Shown one piece after another: positions 1-8,673 of a stretch of DNA of 64,000 nucleotides. Within the stretch, counting starts at the first letter, position 1; the number at the start of each line of letters is the position of its first letter. A model generated the notes under the pieces. The model searched no databases. It saw only the letters and a program-made list of their open reading frames with translations, and was not told the origin of the DNA. A program made the translations under genes and the position numbers. Where the stretch lies: NCBI GenBank assembly GCA_028877215.1, contig JAPPFJ010000016.1, positions 17,872 to 81,871 of the forward strand. Direction: 5' to 3'. The stretch is from Gemmatimonadota bacterium. Its GTDB lineage: Bacteria > Latescibacterota > UBA2968 > GCA-2709665.

Positions 1-439
1 CCCGGGGACCGAGGTCCAGCGCGCCTCCCCAGATATAGTCCGCCAGATCGCTTACCGCCACCAATCCGCCCGGCGTTACTCCCCGCACCATCACACCCGC
101 GCTATATACCTCGTCGTCGAAGGACCGGTGCAACAGGGCGCCTTCCGAAGCCACAAACGGAGAAACGGCAGAAACCTGCGGAATGGCGGACAGTGCGTTC
201 AGGAGTCGCCGGGGGTCCTCGATCCGCTGCCCGGCCTCCTTCCTCACCGTCGCATGCGCGTTTACTCCCAGCAACCGGTCCCATACCAGCGTTGAGAACC
301 CGTTCGACACCGATAACACGATCACCAGCGCCGCGACGCCCAGACCCACCCCCGCAGCCGCCACCACCACCGTGAACGAGACCCGTTTCCGGCGCCGCAT
401 CGAGCGAAGATACCGTCGTGCAATCAGGAACTCATACAT
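1..439 (-). CDS. Lipoprotein-releasing ABC transporter permease (LolC/LolE family), C-terminus cut by window edge
   Basis: The reading frame opens at the ATG complementary to 437-439 and runs off the left edge with no stop, giving about 146 residues. The start reads MYEFLIARRYLRSMRRRKR, followed by a hydrophobic first membrane segment and then the motif DRLLGVNAHATVRK. This closely parallels the upstream gene (ERLLGVNAHLTVRK), so the two are tandem paralogues, as in LolC/LolE pairs. The family forms the inner-membrane part of the LolCDE ABC transporter, which extracts lipoproteins from the inner membrane for transfer to the outer membrane. Only the first membrane helix and the start of the periplasmic MacB-like domain are present. 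It lies about 90 bp downstream of the first permease on the same strand, so co-transcription is likely. Whether it is the LolE role specifically cannot be told. Confidence 0.85.
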   Translation of the reverse strand, partial: MYEFLIARRYLRSMRRRKRVSFTVVVAAAGVGLGVAALVIVLSVSNGFSTLVWDRLLGVNAHATVRKEAGQRIEDPRRLLNALSAIPQVSAVSPFVASEGALLHRSFDDEVYSAGVMVRGVTPGGLVAVSDLADYIWGGALDLGPR

Positions 440-531
440 CGCCGATCCCCTGCCCGGGACCGATGCCGTTGCCAGGGACCGTGCGGCCCTCCCGCCACGT
501 CCGGTACCCGGGAGCCTGCGCGCGACGACGA

Positions 532-1791
532 TCACTCATAGCGGATCGCATCCACCGGATCCAGGGCTGCCGCGTCCCGGGACGGATACAGGCTGAAAAG
601 GTAACAGATCAGAATGGCGCACAGGGACACAAGCCCGAAATCCTCCGGGCGCATGTCCACCGGCAACGCACTGACGTAGTAGACCTCTCCCGGAACCCGG
701 ATCACTTCGAATTGCTTCTGAATCCAGCAAACGGAGAACCCAAGCAGATTCCCGATTGCGATTCCCGTCACGCCGACGACCAGGCCTTCCAGCGTAAAGA
801 TCCGTCCGATTCGCCCCGGGATCATTCCCATTGCCTTGAGGATGCCGATTTCCCGGCGACGATCGGTGACATTCATCGTGAGAATACTGATGATGTTAAA
901 CCCCGCCACAACCACGATAAGGCTCAGAATCAGGAAAAACGTCCATTTCTGCAACTGGATCAATACGTAGAAGCTCCCGAAGTTCCGCGTCCACGAAGAG
1001 GCAAATAGACCGGGATACGTCTCACGCAGGAGCTGTCTGAACGTCGCGCCCAACCGGTCGGCTGCCATCGGGTCCCGCAATCGCATTCGGATACCGGTTA
1101 CGGCGTCCTGCCAGCCCAGGTCCCGCCTCGCGGCGGCGAGCGAGACATAGACGAGACGGGAATCGAACTCGAAATAACCCGTGTTGAAGACCCCGGTCAC
1201 CCGGTAACGCTGCCAGCGGCGTCCGCGGCCGCCGAAGACGTCCTTCGGTACCAGGCCCAGGTACACATCGTCCCCGGGGCCCGCATCCAGTCTTTGTGCC
1301 AGAACCTGGCCCAACAGGATGCCGTGTACCGCCCGCGACCCCTTTTTCTCGCGTGGACCGAGATCTATTGTCCCGTCCCTGATGTAAGTACCCACGTCGC
1401 TGGTGCGGACAAAGGCCCCCGGGTCCACACCTCGCACCAGAACACCCGACTTCACCACACCCGCCGCGGCCGGCTTCCGGAAGACAAACCCCTCCGCATG
1501 AATAAAGGGAGACGCCGCAAGCACTTCAGGATGGTCTTCCAGGGTGCGGATCACCGGCCCGTAGTCCGAAATGGGCTTGCGATAGGACTTTCGCACGGTC
1601 AAATGCGCGTTCACGCCCAGCAGACGCTCACGGATCATATTGGTGTACCCGTTCATGACGGACATCACAATCACCAGCGACGAAACACCCAATGCCACGC
1701 CGACCGCGGCGATACCAATCGTAAACGAGATCCGCCTCCGGGCGCGCAAAGACCGGAAATGCCTGCGTGCGATCATGAACTCAGGACCCAT
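532..1791 (-). CDS. lolC: Lipoprotein-releasing ABC transporter permease, LolC/LolE family
   Basis: This 419-residue protein has the normal family length. An N-terminal IARRHFRSLRARRR segment precedes the first membrane helix (about residues 22-48). A large MacB-type periplasmic domain (about 50-270) follows, and then a C-terminal FtsX domain with three membrane helices (about 283-305, 330-355, 385-403). The FtsX loop TDRRREIGILKAMGM is the typical contact with the ATPase. It should work with a LolD ATPase, which is not in the window, to release lipoproteins from the inner membrane. It is the first of two tandem paralogues on the minus strand. The FtsX fold also occurs in MacB-type exporters, but the four-helix topology and length favour LolC/E. 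Confidence 0.88.
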   Translation of the reverse strand: MGPEFMIARRHFRSLRARRRISFTIGIAAVGVALGVSSLVIVMSVMNGYTNMIRERLLGVNAHLTVRKSYRKPISDYGPVIRTLEDHPEVLAASPFIHAEGFVFRKPAAAGVVKSGVLVRGVDPGAFVRTSDVGTYIRDGTIDLGPREKKGSRAVHGILLGQVLAQRLDAGPGDDVYLGLVPKDVFGGRGRRWQRYRVTGVFNTGYFEFDSRLVYVSLAAARRDLGWQDAVTGIRMRLRDPMAADRLGATFRQLLRETYPGLFASSWTRNFGSFYVLIQLQKWTFFLILSLIVVVAGFNIISILTMNVTDRRREIGILKAMGMIPGRIGRIFTLEGLVVGVTGIAIGNLLGFSVCWIQKQFEVIRVPGEVYYVSALPVDMRPEDFGLVSLCAILICYLFSLYPSRDAAALDPVDAIRYE

Positions 1792-1969
1792 GCCCCCTCA
1801 CTTCAGCCGCCGTCATTCGACACGAAAAAATCAGGAACGGCACCGCCTCTACAAACAAAAAAACCGGATCTGAAAACGCATCGCTGCTCAGATTCGGAAT
1901 ATGCTGTTTTGTCGTCCGCACGGCGCCGCAGCCCCGCGTGGACATCGTGTTCGGCTGTCGGAAGCGAAT

Positions 1970-2719
1970 TCAGTTCAATCCGCGAAGGCGGTTTCTTAAG
2001 ATCGCCGCCTGTTCGTATCGCTCCATTGCGACCGCAGTCTGAATCTGATCCAGAAGGTTCTCCCTGGCGCAGGCGGGGTATTTCCGCTGAATCTCATCCT
2101 CCCATTTTTCCAGCGTACGAAGTTCATCGCTGGATTCGAGCGAGTCCGGGTCTCCTGACTCGATCAGGAAGCTCCGGATTTCCTCGATACCCTCCCGCAC
2201 AACCTCCAGCGCACCCTCGGAATCTCCATTCAGCAGACAGATTTCGCCCTTGGATCTGGTGTGCACCATGAGAACGCACGTGCGTGAACGCTCAAACTCA
2301 CACTTGATCTCTTCATCTCCGGAAAATGTCCTCACCAGATCAAGCAACGCCAGATTGTGCGTGGTGTCCCTCAAGACCCCTTCATAGTCGCCCAGGTGCA
2401 TCAGGCAGACGTACCGCTGATAGAATAGTACACCCTCCGTCCACAACACTTTACATGCCTGTTCATCCAGCCGGAAACCTTCATCTGAACCGTGTTGCCG
2501 GCGGTGGGCCTCCAGACGATCGAGGTACGCATCCAGAGCCGAGCCATATCCCTTGGGGGACTTGCCGTCCGGTCGACCGGTCATCTCCATCTGCAAAAGG
2601 CCCAACTCGAAACGGACCTGAAGCTTCTCCCGTCCGTCGATTCCCACGATCTTCCTGGCACAGGTCTTCTGTGGATCGAAGATCCAGCGCTTGAAAATCG
2701 GTGACAGATCCTGTTCCAC
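1970..2719 (-). CDS. UVR-motif (UvrB/UvrC motif) containing protein
   Basis: This 249-residue soluble protein ends in a UVR motif (about 218-247: LLDQIQTAVAMERYEQAAIL followed by RNRL), the helical hairpin UvrB and UvrC use to bind each other. The rest is helical, rich in Asp/Glu, has no membrane segment and matches no domain I recognise. A central region with several short helices (about 95-200) may be TPR-like. UVR motifs also occur in McsA-type and stress proteins, so a DNA-repair role is not established. It is transcribed away from rsgA; a dispersed repeat lies in its upstream region. It is separated by 178 bp from the LolC-like gene downstream. Confidence 0.75.
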   Translation of the reverse strand: MEQDLSPIFKRWIFDPQKTCARKIVGIDGREKLQVRFELGLLQMEMTGRPDGKSPKGYGSALDAYLDRLEAHRRQHGSDEGFRLDEQACKVLWTEGVLFYQRYVCLMHLGDYEGVLRDTTHNLALLDLVRTFSGDEEIKCEFERSRTCVLMVHTRSKGEICLLNGDSEGALEVVREGIEEIRSFLIESGDPDSLESSDELRTLEKWEDEIQRKYPACARENLLDQIQTAVAMERYEQAAILRNRLRGLN

Positions 2720-2800
2720 AATAAAATCTCAATTGGAAAAAAAGATAAGCGCCAAATTGGCCACAAAAAACCTGAATGCGGGTAGAGAGGAGAAAAAATG

Positions 2801-2935
2801 CGGGGAGACGGGAGACGTAAGAGGTTAGCGACGACCTGCCTCGTTGGGTTTCAAATTACGCCGGAGGCATAGAGGAGGAACAGATCGGCAAGGATTTCTT
2901 CTCCCGGCTTCCGTCTCACCTCTTCCCGCCTCTGG
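2801..2935. repeat. Dispersed ~130 bp imperfect inverted repeat, copy A
   Basis: Outer arms read CGGGGAGACGGGAGACG on the left and pyrimidine-rich CGTCT/CTTCCCG motifs on the right. The core contains GACCTGCCT, then GCCGGAGGCAT, then GGCAAGGATTTCTTCTCCCG. The same order of blocks recurs at 50817-50944 (opposite orientation) and 59079-59210 (same orientation). It is non-coding and lies between the UVR gene and rsgA. Confidence 0.75.
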
Positions 2936-3025
2936 AAGAATATACAAATGGCCGTACAAAGTCAACCCGATTCACCGGGCTCCCGACGGGCGCGAACCGG
3001 AATATGCGTTACGTAGTCGTTTTTC

Positions 3026-3054
3026 TTGACAAAGAAATTTCGGCTCCGTATTTT
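3026..3054 (+). promoter_or_regulatory. Predicted sigma70-type promoter upstream of rsgA
   Basis: TTGACA at 3026-3031 is separated by 17 bases from TATTTT at 3049-3054. Transcription would start near 3061. This argues for translation from the ATG at 3184 rather than the in-frame ATG at 3004, which lies upstream of the promoter. Confidence 0.6.
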
Positions 3055-3183
3055 CCGTGCCCCGAAACCCGTTGCCCGTTGGCTGATATCTACCATAAAC
3101 CTTCTTTTTACAGCACGTTGGAAAGTCGGCAAAGCCCGACGGAACAATGTGGATCGAAACACCTTCAGCTTGCCGGACCCGTT

Positions 3184-4143
3184 ATGGAACACATCGAAGG
3201 CATTGTCATCCGGGAACACCGCAGGCACTACTACGTCGCCGCCGGAAAACGGGTGGTCGACTGTGCCGTTTCGAGCAGATTGAGAAAACAGCTTCAATAC
3301 CCCGAAGCGGCGCCCGGTTCGCGGCGAAACCGGGTACAGGCCGTCCGCCGCACACGGGTCGTGGATCCCGTTGCCATTGGTGACCGGGTACGGATCGATA
3401 CCGGCGAAGGGAATACCGGTCTTATCCGTGAGATTCTGCCCAGGCGCAACAAGATATCCAGAAGAGCATCGGGTAGTTCAGGGAAAGAACAGATCCTGGC
3501 AGCCAACATCGATCAACTCATGCCGGTCTTCTCGGTGGCCGAACCGCCGCCGGACTGGAATATGCTGGACCGGATGCTGGCCGTTGCGGAATGGTGGGAG
3601 ATCCCGGCCGCCGTTTGTTTCAACAAACTGGACCTGCCCTGCACCGCCGCGTTCGAGACAACGGCTTCGGTCTACGAGCAAATCGGATACCCGGTTGTGT
3701 TCACGAGCATCATTTCCGATAGAGGCAGGCAAGCGTTCCACAACCTCCTGAGGAACCGGATTTCGCTCTTCATGGGGCCGTCAGGGGTGGGTAAATCCAG
3801 CCTGCTCAACTGGCTGCAGCCGGGCCTCGAGTTGCGGACGAGCGAAGTCAGCGAAACCACCGGGGAAGGCCGTCACACGACCACACACACGGAACTCGTC
3901 GAACTCGACGCCGGGGGCATGGTCGGCGATCTGCCGGGCATAAGAGAATTCCACCTGTGGGAGATAGATACGGAAGAAATCCCCGGGCTTTTTCCGGAAT
4001 TCCGGAACCTGCCAGGACATTGCCGTTTTCGGAACTGCACCCACGGCAGCGAACCGGGCTGCATCGTCAAGGATGCAGTGGACCGCGACGAAGTCTCCCG
4101 CCGGCGTTACGAATCGTACCTCCAGCTCAGGAAAAATCCCTGA
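3184..4143 (+). CDS. rsgA: Ribosome small subunit-dependent GTPase RsgA (YloQ)
   Basis: RsgA is a circularly permuted GTPase that acts in late maturation of the 30S ribosomal subunit. From the ATG at 3184 the protein has 319 residues, normal for the family. An N-terminal OB-fold region is followed by the permuted G motifs in the expected order: NKLD (G4), then GPSGVGKSS (P-loop, G1), then DLPGIREF (G3). A C-terminal zinc motif, CRFRNCTHGSEPGC, matches the RsgA Cys-Cys-His-Cys finger. The frame stays open upstream to 3004, but homology with family starts and the promoter at 3026-3054 favour 3184. No strong Shine-Dalgarno sequence is visible there. It converges with the MetE-like gene downstream. 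Confidence 0.95.
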   Translation: MEHIEGIVIREHRRHYYVAAGKRVVDCAVSSRLRKQLQYPEAAPGSRRNRVQAVRRTRVVDPVAIGDRVRIDTGEGNTGLIREILPRRNKISRRASGSSGKEQILAANIDQLMPVFSVAEPPPDWNMLDRMLAVAEWWEIPAAVCFNKLDLPCTAAFETTASVYEQIGYPVVFTSIISDRGRQAFHNLLRNRISLFMGPSGVGKSSLLNWLQPGLELRTSEVSETTGEGRHTTTHTELVELDAGGMVGDLPGIREFHLWEIDTEEIPGLFPEFRNLPGHCRFRNCTHGSEPGCIVKDAVDRDEVSRRRYESYLQLRKNP

Positions 4144-4158
4144 CGCGACAGCGAAACC

Positions 4159-5220
4159 CTATCCGTATTTCTCCCTCAGTCGTCTCGCGGCGCCCGCCTC
4201 GTTGCGCAGCTTCGCGTAGGCCTCCTCTACGGGAATTTCCGCCGCGTTGCCCGGCGCAAAGCCGCAATCGGGATTCAGTACGATCTGTTCAGGGCGCAGG
4301 AATTCCAAAGCGTTTTCCACCCGATGCATAATTTCACCCACGGCATCGATCCTGGGAGACCTGCAGTCCACGCACCCAAGTCCCACCTGCCGGTCTTGCG
4401 GGATCTGCTCCAATACGTCCATATCACCCGCGGCGGGGACGGCGAATTCCATCACGTACTGATCCACGTTCAAACGCAGCAGAGCGGACAGAATCGGTCC
4501 GTATCCCCCCTGACCGACCCAGCCGGCGCGGCCCTTGTTTCTCCGGCACAGGTGCACGGCCACGGCCAATCCGTCAACGCCGTCCACAATCTCGTTCAGG
4601 AGATCCACGCAGAGGTCCACCTCCCGGTCCGGGTTCTCGTACCTCCCGCGAACATCGGGATCCACAAACAGACAGAGGTGCGGGTCGTCGAACTGGACCA
4701 CGTCGGCGCCCGCGTCCCGCAGCAACAGCAGTTCGCCCCGCAGAATGGGCACCAGTGCGCGCATAAACGCCTCGCGCGTGGGATACGCGTCGATCGAACG
4801 TTGCGGATGCCACATCCGCTGGCCCAGCAGATATGGAGAAGGCAGGCATACCTTGATCGCCTTTCCGGTCCGCGCCTTCAGATATTTCGCTTCGGCCGCG
4901 GCAAGTCCCGCCCGTTTCGCTTCGACGGGTTCCACCACCGTGTGCCACCAGAGCCCACCCTTCCGTTCGCGCGCGAACCCGTCCGCGACGTCGGCGATAA
5001 TGCCGATATAGGACCGGCGGCGGTACTCCCCGTCGGAGACGACGTCCAGCCCGGCTGCTTCCTGCAGCGCCAGAACGTAGTCCACGGCGGCATCCATCCG
5101 GACGGAATACTCGTCGGGATCGTCGGGCGCCTTACCGGGGTCCAGCAGGTCGCGCACAAACTGCGACCGCGGCATGCTCCCGACGACGCCGGCGGGAAAC
5201 AGGACCCGGCTGCCTGCCAT
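4159..5220 (-). CDS. Cobalamin-independent methionine synthase (MetE C-terminal domain) family protein
   Basis: This 353-residue protein has the TIM-barrel of the MetE catalytic domain without the N-terminal half of true MetE. Visible family features are GSMPRS near the start, DVVSDGEYRRRSY, DADVVQFDDPHL-type metal/substrate strands, the VHLCRRN zinc-site strand, and the LNPDCGFAPG zinc-ligand strand near the C-terminus. Such short MetE relatives (COG0620) often act as methyltransferases with non-folate donors, or have unknown substrates. The ATG at 5220 is chosen because GGGAGG sits 9 bases upstream, inside the end of the preceding nucleotidyltransferase gene; a longer start at 5241 would overlap that gene. 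It ends the minus-strand run of four genes. A second, diverged relative is at 36032-37033. Confidence 0.85.
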   Translation of the reverse strand: MAGSRVLFPAGVVGSMPRSQFVRDLLDPGKAPDDPDEYSVRMDAAVDYVLALQEAAGLDVVSDGEYRRRSYIGIIADVADGFARERKGGLWWHTVVEPVEAKRAGLAAAEAKYLKARTGKAIKVCLPSPYLLGQRMWHPQRSIDAYPTREAFMRALVPILRGELLLLRDAGADVVQFDDPHLCLFVDPDVRGRYENPDREVDLCVDLLNEIVDGVDGLAVAVHLCRRNKGRAGWVGQGGYGPILSALLRLNVDQYVMEFAVPAAGDMDVLEQIPQDRQVGLGCVDCRSPRIDAVGEIMHRVENALEFLRPEQIVLNPDCGFAPGNAAEIPVEEAYAKLRNEAGAARRLREKYG

Positions 5221-5221
5221 A

Positions 5222-5968
5222 CTACCATTCCTCCCGGGCAATCCGGAAATCCTGATTCGTATCGATTTCCATGTACCCTCCGTCGGTCTCCATCAGATGG
5301 ATCGGGACCTCGCCGTCAAGCATATCCTGATACAAGTCGATCAGATACGCTTTCTGAAAGGTGGCGGCCGATTGAAAAGGCCGGCCGTTGTACAACGACT
5401 TTGCCCGGTGATAGGCATCCCGCAACTGCACGGTTCCGTCCGGTCCGAATCGGGCGATGCCCGTATACTCGCCGTGGGCGATGTCGCCGGGCAGGTTCCT
5501 TCCGATCGCTACCACCCGGTTGCCCACGTTGGCCACTTTCTCGGCGTCGTCCTCGGGATGCTCGGTCCGTTTCTGATATCGCGTCCGCCAGGCCGTATCG
5601 CAGACGAGCGTGATCTCGTGCGTACTGCGCATCAGATTCGAGACAATCTCAGGTCTGTAGAGAATATCCGAATAGGCGCAGACGAAGCCGTCGTCCATAT
5701 GGAATTCCGCGTGCATCAGGGACATCAGGATGTTGTTATTCGGCCAGTCCGCGTTGTGACAATACGTAAGGCCGGGATACCCGATCTGCACCTGCTCGAT
5801 GCGGTAGCCGCCGACAAATACGATATCGTGCAGGCCGGCCGAACGCAATGCGTCCAGGCCCCAATCCAGAATGCGCCGGCCCTTCACCACCGCAAGACAT
5901 TTCGGAGCGTCTTTCGTGTGCGGCATGAGCCGCATTCCTCGCCCCGCACCGATGATGATTGCTTTCAA
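5222..5968 (-). CDS. Sugar-phosphate / choline-phosphate-type nucleotidyltransferase
   Basis: This 248-residue protein starts with the nucleotidyltransferase signature IIIGAGRGMRLMPHT..PKCL, a GxGxRxxP-type NTP-binding loop with the downstream lysine. It continues with a Rossmann-like fold typical of NTP_transferase enzymes. Later features are FVCAYSDILY, a metal-binding Asp strand, and EIDTNQDF near the C-terminus, which is common in LicC-like and glucose-1-phosphate nucleotidyltransferases. It would activate a small phosphorylated sugar or alcohol to an NDP/CDP derivative, but the substrate cannot be read from sequence. It sits 17 bp after the nucleoside hydrolase gene and touches the MetE-like gene, so co-transcription is likely. 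Confidence 0.85.
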   Translation of the reverse strand: MKAIIIGAGRGMRLMPHTKDAPKCLAVVKGRRILDWGLDALRSAGLHDIVFVGGYRIEQVQIGYPGLTYCHNADWPNNNILMSLMHAEFHMDDGFVCAYSDILYRPEIVSNLMRSTHEITLVCDTAWRTRYQKRTEHPEDDAEKVANVGNRVVAIGRNLPGDIAHGEYTGIARFGPDGTVQLRDAYHRAKSLYNGRPFQSAATFQKAYLIDLYQDMLDGEVPIHLMETDGGYMEIDTNQDFRIAREEW

Positions 5969-5985
5969 CCCAGGAATCCCTTCCG

Positions 5986-6945
5986 CTATACGGCTGAAGG
6001 TAAAATCCGGGACAGGAATAACGCCAGAAATCGACCGGCATCCACACCCATCGCGCAGTTCACCGGCAGTCCCTTGCGGTTCCCGTCCTTCGAAAACGAC
6101 CGCCGGTCCGCCACCACCTGTCCCGCGGTGAGAATACCCTCTGTCTCCACGTCCGCGAATACGGTCTCGAATCCGAAAACTGACGGATCGATCGCCAGCC
6201 CCACCGCCAGCGGATCGTGCAGATAAATGCGATGTCGATTCTGAACCCGCCCGATGAGATCCATGGCGGGCCGCACCGCTTCTCTTACGAAGACACCTGC
6301 GGGCGACGCGGGCAATTGTGCAAGATGCGATGCTTCCAATGCCACCCGATGGGTCACGTCCAGAGGCGCCAGTGTAACGCTTGCGCCGGAACGAAGGACC
6401 TGTCTCGCGGCGTCGGGATCGGCGAAGAAATTGAACTCCGCCACCGGCGTAACGTTACCGGGCTCGTCGACGGCGCCGCCCATCACACACACCTCCCGGG
6501 CTTTTTTCAACACCCCGGGCGCTTGCGCTTCCGCCAGGGCCAGGTTGGTCAGCGGCCCGACGGCGATCAACGTCACCTCCCGCGGCCGCGTCGAAAGGGT
6601 CTCGATCATAAACGAGACCGCGTCACCCGCAGGCGAGCGGCCCGGAAGCGGCAATGCGGAATCCCCCAGTCCTCCGGGTCCGTGCACCTCGGTGGCGTAA
6701 ACGGCTTCCTTCCGAAGCGGACCTTCGGCGCCGGGGTAAACAGGGACTTCGTCGCGACCCAGCAAAGCCAGCACCTTCAGCGCGTTCCCGGTTCCGATAT
6801 CCAGCGGCACGTTGCCGCTCACGGTGCAGATGCCAAGCACGTCCAGTTCGGGGGAGCCCAGCGCCAGCATGATGGCCAGGGCGTCGTCCACGCCCGGGTC
6901 CGCATCCAGAATCACCGGCCGGCTGTCCGAAGGATCAAACCCCAT
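5986..6945 (-). CDS. Inosine-uridine preferring nucleoside hydrolase family protein
   Basis: The N-terminal motif ILDADPGVDDALA is the calcium-binding Asp cluster of the IU-nucleoside hydrolases. The 319-residue length and later strands such as VTLIAVGPLTNLA and EFNFFADPDAA also match. The conserved C-terminal RNRHRIYLHDPLAVG supplies further Ca2+/ribose ligands. The family splits the N-glycosidic bond of ribonucleosides for base salvage. The start overlaps the end of the M32 carboxypeptidase gene by 11 bases, which suggests translational coupling. Base preference is not predictable here. Confidence 0.93.
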   Translation of the reverse strand: MGFDPSDSRPVILDADPGVDDALAIMLALGSPELDVLGICTVSGNVPLDIGTGNALKVLALLGRDEVPVYPGAEGPLRKEAVYATEVHGPGGLGDSALPLPGRSPAGDAVSFMIETLSTRPREVTLIAVGPLTNLALAEAQAPGVLKKAREVCVMGGAVDEPGNVTPVAEFNFFADPDAARQVLRSGASVTLAPLDVTHRVALEASHLAQLPASPAGVFVREAVRPAMDLIGRVQNRHRIYLHDPLAVGLAIDPSVFGFETVFADVETEGILTAGQVVADRRSFSKDGNRKGLPVNCAMGVDAGRFLALFLSRILPSAV

Positions 6946-8446
6946 ACAGCGGTCCGAATTTGACCTTCAGATGCGTCATCAACGCCCTGTGACCCAGGGG
7001 TTCCCCTGAAACCACCTCCACCAGTTCCGTTGCCCGATAGCGCATTCCGTGCCGATGGATCCTGTCCCTCAGCCAACCCAGCAGCGGGCCGAACATCCCT
7101 TCGGCGAACTGCCCGTCGAGATCGCCAAGATCCCTGCGGGCGGCTTCGAAAAACTGAGCGGCGTAGAGATTTCCAAGCGTATAGGTAGGAAAATATCCGA
7201 TTAACCCTGCACTCCAGTGCACGTCCTGAAGACACCCGTGCGCATCATCCGGCGGATTCAAGCCGAAATCCTTCTCGAACCGCTCGTTCCACGCGCCGGG
7301 GACGTCCGCTACCGTCAGATCGCCCTCCATCAGCGCCTCCTCCAGCGCGAATCGCAGCAGAATGTGCAAATTGTACGTGGCCTCGTCCGCCTCCACCCGG
7401 ATGAACGAGGGCCGCACATCGTTTACCGCGAAATAGAGAGCATCCGGCGATACGTCCGTCAGAGCCGCGGGAAACACATCACGCGCTTTCGGAAAGAAGT
7501 GCGTCCAGAACGCCCGGCTGCGCCCCACGAAATTCTCCCACATCCGGGACTGGGACTCGTGAATTCCCAGAGACACCGCGTCTGCCATCGGCGTTCCCGA
7601 ATGCGCGTCATCCAGTCCCTGGTCATACATGCCGTGACCCGCCTCGTGGAGCGTCCCGAAGAAAGCCTGCGCAAACTGGTTGCGGTCGTACCTGGTGGTT
7701 ATTCTCGTGTCGCCGGGGCCGATCCCCGAACAGAATGGGTGCACGGTCTCATCCAGCCGCCCGCGTTCGAAGTCGAAACCCATGGCCGTCGCCGCGGCGA
7801 CGCCGAAAGACGCCTGTTCCGTCACGGGATAGTCGCGTGTAAGGATCGATGCGTCGGGCGCCCTTCCCGAATCCACAATCGCCGCGACCAGCGGGGCCAG
7901 TTCGTCACGGAGCCCCCCGAACACCTTCTTGAGATTCCGTGAGGTCTCTCCGGGTTCAAACCGGTCCAGGAGCGCATCGTATGCCGAACCCTCGGTTCTC
8001 AGCGCCGCCGCCACCTCCCGGGTGAGCCCCACCACCTCCTCGAGGTGCGGCCGGAACACTTCGAACGCCGATTTCTCCCGCGCTTCCTGCCAGGCCTGTT
8101 CAGCCAGCGTCGTTGCCTTCGCGAGCGCCACCACCAGAGACTGCGGCAACTTCGTCCGTCGGTCGTACTCGCGCCGTATTTCCCGTACGTTCACGGCGGA
8201 TACTGAGTCCGGCTGGAAGTGCTCATCATTCTCCTCGATGCGCGACAGCAATTCTCCCACCTCGGGCGCCGTCGCCCGCTCGTGCGCCATCCCGGCCAGC
8301 AAGGCGTGCTGTTCGGCACGGTGCGCCGCGCCGCCGCGGGGCATATACGTGCGTTCGTCCCAACCCAGCACGGCCGCGCAGGACTCCAGCAACTGGAGTT
8401 CCTTCCAATGACCGATGAGGTCCTCGTACGCCTGCTGCGTGGACAT
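6935..8446 (-). CDS. M32 family metallocarboxypeptidase (thermostable carboxypeptidase Taq type)
   Basis: From the ATG at 8446 the protein has 503 residues, the family length. It begins MSTQQAYEDLIGHWKELQLL and carries WDERTYMP early. The zinc motif is HEAGH in TLHEAGHGMYDQGL, followed about 30 residues later by GIHESQSRMWEN, which supplies the third zinc ligand typical of M32. The C-terminal half contains SAGLIGYFPTYTLGNLYAAQ, also conserved. It is a cytoplasmic enzyme removing C-terminal residues from peptides. GGGAGAA lies 8 bases upstream of 8446, supporting this start over the in-frame codon at 8524. It heads the minus-strand run down to 4159. Confidence 0.95.
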   Translation of the reverse strand: MSTQQAYEDLIGHWKELQLLESCAAVLGWDERTYMPRGGAAHRAEQHALLAGMAHERATAPEVGELLSRIEENDEHFQPDSVSAVNVREIRREYDRRTKLPQSLVVALAKATTLAEQAWQEAREKSAFEVFRPHLEEVVGLTREVAAALRTEGSAYDALLDRFEPGETSRNLKKVFGGLRDELAPLVAAIVDSGRAPDASILTRDYPVTEQASFGVAAATAMGFDFERGRLDETVHPFCSGIGPGDTRITTRYDRNQFAQAFFGTLHEAGHGMYDQGLDDAHSGTPMADAVSLGIHESQSRMWENFVGRSRAFWTHFFPKARDVFPAALTDVSPDALYFAVNDVRPSFIRVEADEATYNLHILLRFALEEALMEGDLTVADVPGAWNERFEKDFGLNPPDDAHGCLQDVHWSAGLIGYFPTYTLGNLYAAQFFEAARRDLGDLDGQFAEGMFGPLLGWLRDRIHRHGMRYRATELVEVVSGEPLGHRALMTHLKVKFGPLYGV

Positions 8447-8569
8447 TGCAGTTCTCCCTTCGTGCCTTGCCGACAACCGCTTCGAATGCCGCTGCAATCT
8501 AACCCCCTCCACGTCGACGGTCAAGCGGATTCCCCATATACACCAGGGATATTAATGTAGCTTCCGACG

Positions 8570-8598
8570 TTGACAATCATGGCGGTACGAGATATATT
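8570..8598 (+). promoter_or_regulatory. Strong predicted sigma70-type promoter for the selenoprotein gene
   Basis: TTGACA at 8570-8575, a 17-base spacer, and TATATT at 8593-8598. It lies 76 bp before the ATG of the SelW-like gene. Confidence 0.75.
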
Positions 8599-8673
8599 AA
8601 AACGTCCCCAGGAAAGCACCTCGCCATCCTACCCGGAACCGGGTTTTATCCGCACGCGTCAAGGAGGCGCCGC

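Noticed and set aside
5174..6226. 350-residue plus-strand open frame
   Set aside because: Antisense to the nucleotidyltransferase and nucleoside hydrolase genes; low-complexity, no family.
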